DNA of 64,000 bases from Phaeacidiphilus oryzae TH49 (GTDB lineage Bacteria; Actinomycetota; Actinomycetes; Streptomycetales; Streptomycetaceae), in NCBI RefSeq assembly GCF_000744815.1, contig NZ_JQMQ01000005.1, forward strand, positions 3,232,055 to 3,296,054. The letters are read 5' to 3'. This document shows positions 24,922 through 31,682 of the stretch, in pieces (position 1 is the first letter of the stretch; each line of letters begins with the position of its first letter). Both the position numbers and the translations under genes were made by a program. Below the pieces are notes generated by a model. The model was not told the origin of the DNA, did not search any database, and saw nothing but the letters and a program-made list of their open reading frames with translations.

Positions 24922-26865
24922 ATGGCCCGTCCAGACCACCGCATGGCACGATGTCTGGTCCCGCTGCCGGACGAGTCCCTGCCCGGCTTCGCGCTGCGGC
25001 TCGGGCACCGCCTCGGCCTGCCGCCCGGTCACGTCATCTGGCGGCTCGGTCTCATCGGCACCAACCCCACCACGTCCCTGGCCACCGCCAGCCACCTGGT
25101 GGTCCTCGACCGCGACAGGCGCGAACGACTGGCCCGGAACATCGGCACCACCGCGCGCACGGCCGACGAGCTGACCCTGCGACCGCTGGGCGACCGATTT
25201 CCCCCACTGGTCCACGCATTGACCAAGACAGTCGCCGGCCAACCGGTTGTCCGGCGTCTCCTGCCGCCCTGGATCCTGGGTTCCCACAGCCGCTACTGCC
25301 CTCGCTGCCTAGCCGGAGACGGCTCACCCATCCAGCAACTTCACGGAGGCCCCTGGCGTCGTCGCTGGCGACTGGCCACCAGCTTCGCCTGCGTCACGCA
25401 CCGCGTCTTCCTGCAGCACCAGTGCCCCGCCTGCCACAACCCTGCGAGCTTCACCGGGCCGAACACGATCACCTTGCTGGCCTCCCCCGAACTGAAGGAT
25501 CTCCACCCCGCCTGCTGCCGCACGCGCGTGGCGTTCCGGACGGCCTGCCGCCACAGGCTCGACCCGGTCGAGAGCACCGCCCTGCCTGGCGACCTCGCGG
25601 ACTTGCAGGCCCGCCTCGACCGACTCCTCGACCCCGACACAGACCCCGGCCATGCCTACCAGACCTTCGCCAGCCTCCAGGTCGTCACCGCGATGATCCT
25701 CGCTACCTGGCCGGCCATGGCAGAACTGGTCACCTCCGACCAGGAAGCCGCTATCGACGAACACCTGGCCGCCCAACAGCAACTGCTCGCTACGTTCCGC
25801 CCCAACCGCGCTTACCACGACGAGGGCGTGTTCTGGACCCATCTGCCCCGCCACCCCGTCGGCGCGGCAGGAGTCCTGTCCGCCGCGGACCAACTGCTAG
25901 CCCTGACTTCCACGGACCGCCGGCGCGAACTGCACCGACTCGTCCAGACTATGCCCGACCGCGAGGAAAAGCGCTGGGGAAAGACCTGGGAGGCCTCGTT
26001 CCGCGAGCTCTCATCCGATCTTCGCGCGCTGATCAGCGAGGCGCTGCCGAAGCCGCCGCCCAAGCCACGGCTGCCTCCTGGGACCTGGCACGGCAAGCAC
26101 CTGGTCCCCTCCGTCCTGCCCCAAAGGATCCTCAAGCTGGACGGATACTCAGCTCGGAACATCCCCCAGGAACTACCCGAACCCTGGTTCCGGATCTGCG
26201 AACCAGAAATCACCGACCCCCTTCCGCCCATCACGCGCAGATTCCGCCGCGTGATCTCCATCCAACTCGTCCAAGCGGTCTCCGGAATGGACCCGCAGCA
26301 AGCCGCCGAATACCTCGGCCTCCCGATCGGCTCCAACTTGCTCAACGCCGAAGGGCCCACGCGGCCTCCGCTACGGCGCCTCCTGCCCTACATCCGCGAA
26401 CAGGACGGCAAACTCGCCCGGCTGGCAGAGCACCTGGCCACGCTCCCGCAGACCGGGCACGTCGACTACCAGCAACGTCGCAACCGCTTCGAACTCTGGC
26501 ACCTGCCCACAGACGACTTCGAGGGCCTCCTTGACCGCCTCGTCACGGGCACCGGCCGCCCCTCGCCCGCACCCCTCGACCGTCTCCACGAAGCTCTCTC
26601 CGCGATCATCTGGCATCGGATCACCGGCAGCGAACTGGTCCTGGCGCCCTGCTTCCGCCCGCCGCTTTCCCCAGCAGGACGGACCATCGACCAGCACAGC
26701 CCAGCGGTCAGCCTTGCCAGACGGATCCAGCAAGCGACCCACCGCTCGCCCTACCGGACGCTGCTGCCCGCCCTGGACCAGATCACCAACTGCCTCCTGA
26801 ACGGGCCTGCACCAGCATGCCCATCGCAATCCGTGACCACTGAACGACCGTCAACCGCAAACTAG
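24922..26865 (+). CDS. tniQ: TniQ family target-selection protein
   Basis: 647 residues from ATG 24922. The TniQ N-terminus reads CLVPLPDESLPGFALRLGHRLGLPPGHVIWRLGL. A zinc-binding region follows: RYCPRCLAGDG near residue 130, WRLATSFACVTHRVFLQHQCPACH near 150-172, and a CCRTR segment. The remaining ~430 residues contain helix-turn-helix-like parts (SGMDPQQAAEYLGLPIGSNLL). It is long enough to be TnsD-like, i.e. a sequence-specific DNA binder. The stop codon lies inside a TnsB-site-like repeat. Confidence 0.9.
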   Translation: MARPDHRMARCLVPLPDESLPGFALRLGHRLGLPPGHVIWRLGLIGTNPTTSLATASHLVVLDRDRRERLARNIGTTARTADELTLRPLGDRFPPLVHALTKTVAGQPVVRRLLPPWILGSHSRYCPRCLAGDGSPIQQLHGGPWRRRWRLATSFACVTHRVFLQHQCPACHNPASFTGPNTITLLASPELKDLHPACCRTRVAFRTACRHRLDPVESTALPGDLADLQARLDRLLDPDTDPGHAYQTFASLQVVTAMILATWPAMAELVTSDQEAAIDEHLAAQQQLLATFRPNRAYHDEGVFWTHLPRHPVGAAGVLSAADQLLALTSTDRRRELHRLVQTMPDREEKRWGKTWEASFRELSSDLRALISEALPKPPPKPRLPPGTWHGKHLVPSVLPQRILKLDGYSARNIPQELPEPWFRICEPEITDPLPPITRRFRRVISIQLVQAVSGMDPQQAAEYLGLPIGSNLLNAEGPTRPPLRRLLPYIREQDGKLARLAEHLATLPQTGHVDYQQRRNRFELWHLPTDDFEGLLDRLVTGTGRPSPAPLDRLHEALSAIIWHRITGSELVLAPCFRPPLSPAGRTIDQHSPAVSLARRIQQATHRSPYRTLLPALDQITNCLLNGPAPACPSQSVTTERPSTAN

Positions 26866-26900
26866 CGTTGCCAATCTGCCGCAAACAACGTCTGCCAACT
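26850..26900 (-). repeat. Internal transposon-end-like repeats just after tniQ
   Basis: GTCAACCGCAAACTAGCG (26850-26867) matches the reverse complement of the left-end unit at most positions. GCCGCAAACAACG (26878-26890) and TGCCAACTG (26893-26901) are degenerate copies about 22-28 bp apart. They face the same way as the right TIR but lack the terminal CCAGTCACA, so they are binding sites or a relic of an older, nearer end. Confidence 0.6.
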
Positions 26901-27029
26901 GCCCCGGCACAGCAGAGGGGCGCCAGCATGGCTGACGCCCCTCGAAGCCTTAACCCCGGAAGCATGCAGGTCGGCAGGGGCCGCACGGGGTCTTCCCCAC
27001 CAGACTACCGACGACAGGGACGCGGCGGC

Positions 27030-27671
27030 TCAGCACTGCCACAGGAACTTCGCACGCCCACACGGCTCACAGGCGAACGCATAGGCGCCGCCGCACCCCC
27101 CGAAGTTCATGGCGGTGCTGTGATCCGGGCCTTCCTCCAGCTGGACTACCAGCGGCATGGGAGCGGCGCACGACGGACAGGACGGGGTCTCGTCGTTCTG
27201 GATCCAGGCGGGGATCCCGCCGAGCTGACCGAGCACGGCGGACGCGGGACGGTCGTTGCTCGCCGCCCATGCTTCGCGGGCGTCGTCGTAATCGGGCTCG
27301 TCCACCTGCTCCAAACTGACCGCCCGAACCGATCCGAGCAGAAGCACGGCCTCGTCGACGTCCCCGTCCGGCAGGGGCAACGGCTCAAGGCCGTCCGAGG
27401 AGAAGAGCAGAGCCTGGTTCCCGCCGGAGTCCGGCGCCCAGTCGTCGCACATCCCTGGATCGTTCTGGCACGCGAACAGGGCCAGGACTCCCCAGTCCTT
27501 AACTTCCTTCCCGAGATCGTCCAAGACCACTTGGGCCAGGAACTGCATCGGGCCGCTGCACGAGGCACAGCAGGGCCACGGTGTTCCGGCCGGCGCCAGA
27601 GGCACGCCGCCGGTCCGCGTCACTGGAGCAGTCGGCACAACCGGACCTGCATCGATCATCAGAGTCGTCAC
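27030..27671 (-). CDS. DUF1963/YwqG-like cargo protein
   Basis: About 213 residues from GTG 27671 (ATG 27659 is an alternative). The sequence has the YwqG-like plan: TRTGGVPLAPAGTPWPCCASC at the start, then GVLALFACQNDPGMCDDWAPDSGGNQALLF, and a C-terminal treble-clef-like pair of CxxC knuckles (PSCPSCAAPM, FACEPCGRAKF). Relatives are cytosolic proteins of unknown function, often found with polymorphic toxin or colicin-immunity genes. It is leftward, divergent from 27778, and sits in the cargo half of the Tn7-like element. Confidence 0.65.
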   Translation of the reverse strand: MTTLMIDAGPVVPTAPVTRTGGVPLAPAGTPWPCCASCSGPMQFLAQVVLDDLGKEVKDWGVLALFACQNDPGMCDDWAPDSGGNQALLFSSDGLEPLPLPDGDVDEAVLLLGSVRAVSLEQVDEPDYDDAREAWAASNDRPASAVLGQLGGIPAWIQNDETPSCPSCAAPMPLVVQLEEGPDHSTAMNFGGCGGAYAFACEPCGRAKFLWQC

Positions 27672-27777
27672 GGCCAGGACTCTAGAACAGAGCAACGACA
27701 CAACCCGCAGGGCCGAGCAGCAGCGAGGCCGGCGAAAATCGCCTGGCGATGGACACGTTCCCTGGCAGGCTGGGGGC

Positions 27778-28233
27778 ATGGCACCCCTCGATGATCAAGA
27801 ACTGAGCGCGGCGATTGAGAACGCATCCTCGCCAGCCTGGTCTGTCCGCGGGGAGGCGGGTCGGCAGCTCGCGAGTTCGGACAAGATCGAAGAAGTTGCG
27901 GATGTCCTTCACCGCCTTCTCCTGGACGCCCAGGACACCTGGGTCATCCAGGAAACCGCGGATGCTCTGCTCGAACGCAAGGACACCGTCGGCCTGCGCT
28001 ACGTCCTGCTGGCCTACAGCCAGGCGGGCACGTACGACGCGGTGGATCATCTCGGCGCTGCCCTGGACTGCAACCCCGAATGGATGACCACTGAAGGCGC
28101 GGACCGGCTGATCAAGCAGTTGCGCACGCTGGCCACGGACGAAGATGCCGGAGTCCGTGATGAAGCCCAACAGATCCTGGCGAAGCTGCGACCGCGAGAG
28201 GAATGGGCGAGCGAATCAGAGGCCGACTCCTGA
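27778..28233 (+). CDS. HEAT-repeat-like hypothetical protein
   Basis: 151 residues. Alpha-helical, with repeat-like segments AWSVRGEAGRQLASSDKIEEVADVLHRLLLD, QDTWVIQETADALLERKDTVGLRYVLLAY, and DEDAGVRDEAQQILAKL, which fit short HEAT repeats. There is no signal peptide. HEAT-like proteins of this size are frequent in toxin-immunity neighbourhoods, but that function here is inference. It is 107 bp from the divergent DUF1963-like gene. Confidence 0.65.
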   Translation: MAPLDDQELSAAIENASSPAWSVRGEAGRQLASSDKIEEVADVLHRLLLDAQDTWVIQETADALLERKDTVGLRYVLLAYSQAGTYDAVDHLGAALDCNPEWMTTEGADRLIKQLRTLATDEDAGVRDEAQQILAKLRPREEWASESEADS

Positions 28234-28320
28234 TTCCCGATTGATCAGGGCCGTCTGGGGCCCACATCAGACCGTTAACGCCACTATGGCACCGTCACAG
28301 GCGATCACTAAGCTCCCCGC

Positions 28321-28836
28321 ATGACCACCGATCTGGGATACACGTGCTCCTGCTGCGGAGAGCTCCATGCAGAGCTGCCCATGAGTTACTCCACCATGGC
28401 GCCCGACGTCTGGGACGAGGGGTTCGCGAACGCGTCCGACAGCATGCTCTCCTCGGACCAGTGCGTCATCGAGGCTCAGCACTTCTTCGTCAAGGGCATG
28501 ATCGAGATCCCAGTCATCGGCAGCGACCAGGTGTTCTCCTGGGGAGTCTGGGTTTCCCTGAGCCGGGACAACTTCGCCCGAGCCCTGAATGTGTGGGAGA
28601 CCCCAGGCCGGGAGTCCGAGCCGCCCTACTTCGGCTGGCTCACTACCTCTCTCTCCATCTACTCGCCGAGCACCCTCAACCTGAAGACCAACCTCCACAC
28701 CCGGAAGGTCGGACAGCGGCCCTTCGTCGAGCTTGAGCCCACCGACCACCCGCTTGCCGTCGAGCAGCGGACTGGCATCACCCTCGACCGGGTCCGCGAA
28801 ATCGCAGAGTCCGTCCTCCACCCCGGCGCTGCGTGA
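28321..28836 (+). CDS. DUF2199 domain-containing protein
   Basis: 171 residues from ATG 28321. The DUF2199 pattern is clear: YTCSCCGELHAELPMSYS at the N-terminus with a CxC-C zinc knuckle-like motif, then SSDQCVIEAQHFFVKGMIEIPVIG, FSWGVWVSLSRDNFARA and PPYFGWLTTSLSIY. DUF2199 proteins are small cytosolic proteins of unknown function seen near immunity genes. It overlaps the next gene by 4 bp (ATGA), a two-gene operon. Confidence 0.85.
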   Translation: MTTDLGYTCSCCGELHAELPMSYSTMAPDVWDEGFANASDSMLSSDQCVIEAQHFFVKGMIEIPVIGSDQVFSWGVWVSLSRDNFARALNVWETPGRESEPPYFGWLTTSLSIYSPSTLNLKTNLHTRKVGQRPFVELEPTDHPLAVEQRTGITLDRVREIAESVLHPGAA

Positions 28837-29231
28837 TGAACCCCACCGGAGAAGGCTCGGTCAGGACGCTCTGGGAGATGAGCGAGCGCGAATACCTGGC
28901 CAGCGTGGGACGCCGGCCAGGCATGTTCGTGGGCATAGCGTCCTTCCACGCGGTGACCGCGTTCCTGACCGGTTACGACCAGCACGCCAAGCGCCATGGC
29001 GGCCCCGGACTCACAGGCTGGCCCGAGTGGGTCGTCCGTCGTCGCGGGCGCAGCTGCAACCACGGCTGGCCCGGACAAGTCCTCCACATCGCTCTCCCCG
29101 ACGGCTGGGACAACATCTGGAAGCTCCCGCCAGACGACGAGAAGCACGCGATCGAGATGCTCTTTCAGCTACTCGACGAGTTCGTCGCCGAGCGTGAGGC
29201 GTCATCGACCGGTGAGATCCCCGATGACTGA
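28833..29231 (+). CDS. Hypothetical protein, coupled to DUF2199
   Basis: 132 residues. It opens with MSEREYLASVGRRPGMFVG, then FHAVTAFLTGYDQHAK and GWPEWVVRRRGRSCNHGWPGQVLHIALP, and ends with a helix DEKHAIEMLFQLLDEFVAE. This pattern resembles small streptomycete proteins of unknown function often found beside immunity-type genes. No catalytic motif is visible. Translational coupling to DUF2199 suggests they work together. Confidence 0.7.
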   Translation: MMNPTGEGSVRTLWEMSEREYLASVGRRPGMFVGIASFHAVTAFLTGYDQHAKRHGGPGLTGWPEWVVRRRGRSCNHGWPGQVLHIALPDGWDNIWKLPPDDEKHAIEMLFQLLDEFVAEREASSTGEIPDD

Positions 29232-29346
29232 GGTTCCGTCCGCTCCGCCTGCGGCGCCCAGCCGCACCCGGTGACGTTGGAGGTCGACCTCGGTGACCTT
29301 CACCGTGATCAGCTCGCCCTCTTCGACAAGCTGGCTCGGGCACGAT
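29202..29346 (-). pseudogene. Remnant of an S1 RNA-binding domain
   Basis: On the minus strand, the frame ending at TGA 29202 reads SQLVEEGELITVKVTEVDLQ and continues with RHRVRLG. That is the last two strands of an S1 OB-fold (usual pattern VGDEVEVKVLEVDPERRRISLS). The N-terminal part and any start codon are missing. Relic of a larger gene; it overlaps the end of the 28833 gene. Confidence 0.45.
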
Positions 29347-29436
29347 GGGGAGCCTAGTCCGCACTGACCGGTCACGCTTCTCCCTTCACCACGAGCAGTT
29401 CAGGCAGAACGGCCTAACCTGCAACGATTGTCGGCG

Positions 29437-29820
29437 TCACCATAGGTGCAAGAAGCTCCGGACGTCGTCATAGCCGTCAAGGGCCAGACCGTCCACGTCC
29501 GATGGGTCCGCCTCGGCACGCACCGCCAGCGATTCTGACAAGGCAAGGGCTTCATCGCCGAGACGCCCGAAGCGCCGAGCAGTGTGACCCAGGCACAGCC
29601 CAGCCAGGCCAAGCAGCGGACTGCCCTGCACGGCCCGCGTCCCAACCTGCACGCACCAGTGCTCGACGAAGTCCCCGTCGTCGTCGTTCAATGCGCTCCC
29701 GACCAGGACAGTCGCTGCCTCGGCCTCGTGCGATCGGTCACGCAGAGCCCGCTCCAACGTCTCGACCACCACCTCGTGGCCCAGTGCGGGAGGGTTCTCG
29801 AAGCTCGGGTGGGAATGCAT
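29437..29820 (-). CDS. Hypothetical small helical cargo protein
   Basis: 127 residues from ATG 29820. It is acidic and mostly helical (EVVVETLERALRDRSHEAEAATVLVGSAL, LGLAGLCLGHTARRFGRLGDEALALSESLAVRAEADP), with DVDGLALDGYDDVRSFLHLW at the C-terminus. The helix-rich, acidic character fits a HEAT-like immunity protein, without a family I recognise. It is the last cargo gene before the right end of the transposon. Confidence 0.6.
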   Translation of the reverse strand: MHSHPSFENPPALGHEVVVETLERALRDRSHEAEAATVLVGSALNDDDGDFVEHWCVQVGTRAVQGSPLLGLAGLCLGHTARRFGRLGDEALALSESLAVRAEADPSDVDGLALDGYDDVRSFLHLW

Positions 29821-29880
29821 CCCGTGACACTACGCGTCCCGCGCCAATCGCACTCGGCCTGCAAGATCGCGGCGAACGCT

Positions 29881-29920
29881 CCGGTTCCGACTCACGTGAC
29901 CCGGTTCCAACTACCGTGTC
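29881..29920 (+). repeat. 20-bp tandem near-repeat near the right transposon end
   Basis: CCGGTTCCGACTCACGTGAC (29881-29900) is followed directly by CCGGTTCCAACTACCGTGTC (29901-29920), identical at 16 of 20 bases. The 20-bp period equals that of the left-end sites, but the sequence is different. Confidence 0.5.
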
Positions 29921-29973
29921 GCGGCCCAGCAGAGCCGGTGGCTTTGGATGGCTCACCTTCAGAGAAGCAGGAC

Positions 29974-30003
29974 GCCAACCGCAAACTACAGCTTCCAGTC
30001 ACA
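29974..30003 (-). repeat. Right terminal inverted repeat of the Tn7-like element
   Basis: Ends CTTCCAGTCACA at 30003; the reverse complement equals 20424-20453 at 29 of 30 positions. Nine bases later comes the nei stop codon (30012-30014, minus strand). Confidence 0.92.
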
Positions 30004-30011
30004 GGTCGTGA

Positions 30012-30917
30012 TCAGGCCTTCGGCTGGCAGGTCGGGCACCAGAAGAGGTTGCGGCCGGAGAGGTCCGCGTGGGCCACCGGCGTGCCGCAGACCAGGCAGG
30101 GGTCGCCGGCCCGGCGGTAGACGTAGACCTCGCCGCCGTGGTCGTCCTGGCGCGGCGGGCGGTTCATCGCCTCGGGGGTGTGCTCGGGCCGGACGGTGTC
30201 GATCCGGTTGAGCTCGACCCCCTCGTGCATCAGCGCCACCAGATCGGCCCACAGGGACTGCCAGGTCTCGTAGGGCAGTTGACGCCCCGGCAGGTACGGG
30301 TCGAGGCCGTGCCGGAAGAGCACCTCGGCGCGGTAGACGTTGCCCACCCCGGCCAGCACCTTCTGGTCCAGGAGGAGGGCGGCCACCGGGAGCCGGCTGC
30401 GGGAGATCCGCCGGTAGGCGCGGTCCGGATCGTTGGCCGGATCCTGCGCCAGGTCCGCGGGACGCAGCGGGTCGGGCCCGAGCCGCTGCTGGACGGCCTG
30501 CTTCTCGGCGTCGGTGATCAGCGTGCAGAGGGCGGGGCCGCGCAGGTCAGAGTGGCCGGCCAGGGGGTGCTCCAGCCGGAGCCGGACGGTGTCGGCCGGC
30601 GGGGGCGGCTGTTCGCCGGGGGCGGGCGGATCGCCGAAGTCGTACCGGCCGATCAGTCCGAGGTGGACGTGCACCCAGCCGGCGCCGGTGGCGGGCTCGT
30701 CGAGCTCGGCGCCCTCGGCGGGCCCGGCGCCCTCGGCGCCGAGGAAGCCCAGGAAGAGGTGCTTGCCGTGGGCCTCGGTGGCGGTGAGCTCGCGGCCGTC
30801 GATCAGCGCGGCGCCCTCCTGGAACCTGCCCTGGGGACTGGACGCCCGCAGCCGGCGCCCGGCGAACCGCCGTTCGTGCTCGGCGGCGAGCCGGTGGATG
30901 GTGTGGCCCTCGGGCAA
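30012..30917 (-). CDS. nei: Fpg/Nei family DNA glycosylase (endonuclease VIII type)
   Basis: 301 residues. The N-terminus MPEGHTIHRLA places it in the MPEG (Nei2) group, with Pro1 as nucleophile after Met removal and Glu2 as catalytic acid. KHLFLGF carries the beta-lid Lys. The helix-two-turn-helix region contains LLDQKVLAGVGNVYRAEVLF. The C-terminal zinc finger CLVCGTP...FWCPTCQPKA is intact. It removes oxidised pyrimidines and cleaves the strand. The Tn7-like element lies 8 bp past the stop, so the coding sequence is unharmed but the natural 3' flank is lost. Confidence 0.93.
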   Translation of the reverse strand: MPEGHTIHRLAAEHERRFAGRRLRASSPQGRFQEGAALIDGRELTATEAHGKHLFLGFLGAEGAGPAEGAELDEPATGAGWVHVHLGLIGRYDFGDPPAPGEQPPPPADTVRLRLEHPLAGHSDLRGPALCTLITDAEKQAVQQRLGPDPLRPADLAQDPANDPDRAYRRISRSRLPVAALLLDQKVLAGVGNVYRAEVLFRHGLDPYLPGRQLPYETWQSLWADLVALMHEGVELNRIDTVRPEHTPEAMNRPPRQDDHGGEVYVYRRAGDPCLVCGTPVAHADLSGRNLFWCPTCQPKA

Positions 30918-31144
30918 GGCGCTGCTCCCTTCGCGTGACGGACGGACCGGGCCTCAGTTCTACCCCAGGGGGGTGTGACCCAGAGAACACGGCCCCGCCC
31001 CGGAAGCCCGGCATAAGAACCAGGCCCTTGCCCGTTACACCTACCGTCTCCGGTTATGAATCGGAGGCAAGCGAGCCGCCCCGGCGTCATACAGTCGCCC
31101 CGATACGACTCACTTCCTTTGAATCTATGGGAGGTGCTTCTCCA

Positions 31145-31570
31145 ATGGCTCTCAGTTCGCGTTTCGCGCTCGACACGGCCGCCGTCGTCGCCGGTGGCTT
31201 CCTCGCGGTCTCCGCGATGGCCTTCTCCGCCCCCGTGGCGGGCTGGATCGCGTTCGGTGTCTCCACCGCCGCAGCCGTGACCGGCGCGACCGGCACGGTC
31301 TTCGCGCGGCGCGACTCCGCCAGGGCCGGGCACGCCGCACTGGGCGTGGTGGGCCTCTGGTCGCTGATCGCGGCGCTGGTCTTCGCCGGCCCCGTCCTCC
31401 ACTGGCTGGTCTTCGCGGACGCGCTGGCGCTCGCCGTGGCCGGTCTGGCGGATCTGGTCGCCCACGAGACGAGCACCGAGCGAGTGGTCCACTCGCTGGA
31501 GGTCCGGCACACCGGCGGCGCCTCGGCGCTGAGCGAGCCGGCGTCGGAGCGGCACGAGGTCGCCGCCTGA
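31145..31570 (+). CDS. Small membrane protein, four predicted helices
   Basis: 141 residues from ATG 31145, preceded by GGGAGGTG. Four hydrophobic segments: AAVVAGGFLAVSAMAFSAPVAG, WIAFGVSTAAAVTGATGTVFA, HAALGVVGLWSLIAALVFAG and WLVFADALALAVAGLADLVAH, then a soluble tail with STERVVHSLEV. Not a family I can name with certainty; it resembles SPW-repeat-like actinobacterial membrane proteins. Function unknown. Confidence 0.7.
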   Translation: MALSSRFALDTAAVVAGGFLAVSAMAFSAPVAGWIAFGVSTAAAVTGATGTVFARRDSARAGHAALGVVGLWSLIAALVFAGPVLHWLVFADALALAVAGLADLVAHETSTERVVHSLEVRHTGGASALSEPASERHEVAA

Positions 31571-31595
31571 CGAGGAACGGAACCACCCAGACCCC

Positions 31596-31630
31596 GGCCC
31601 CATCGCGTGTCCCCCCGTCGCGATGGGGCC
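31596..31630. terminator. Bidirectional terminator
   Basis: GGCCCCATCGCG (31596-31607) pairs perfectly over 12 bp with CGCGATGGGGCC (31619-31630), with an 11-nt C-rich loop. It lies between the convergent membrane protein and carotenoid oxygenase genes. Confidence 0.85.
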
Positions 31631-31682
31631 GGTCCATGTCCGCCTCCGGCGCCCGCGGGGCCGTCGCCGGCCCGAGGGGCCC

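Larger units (their letters stand above)
20424..30003. mobile_element. Tn7-like transposon (tnsA*-tnsB-tnsC-tniQ plus cargo), ~9.6 kb
   Basis: The ends are 30-bp inverted repeats beginning TGTGACTGGAAGC; 29 of 30 positions match. Transposition genes occupy one end in the order endonuclease, DDE transposase, ATPase, TniQ; cargo fills the other, the layout of Tn7. The 4 bases flanking each end are identical (GGTC at 20420-20423 and 30004-30007); five bases, the Tn7 norm, do not match. No CRISPR array or Cas gene is present, so targeting would be through TniQ. It lies between the XRE regulator promoter and the 3' end of nei. A frameshift in tnsA suggests it is now impaired, unless that is an assembly error. 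Confidence 0.9.

Noticed and set aside
20424-30003. CRISPR-associated transposon
   Set aside because: No Cas gene and no repeat-spacer array in or near the element.
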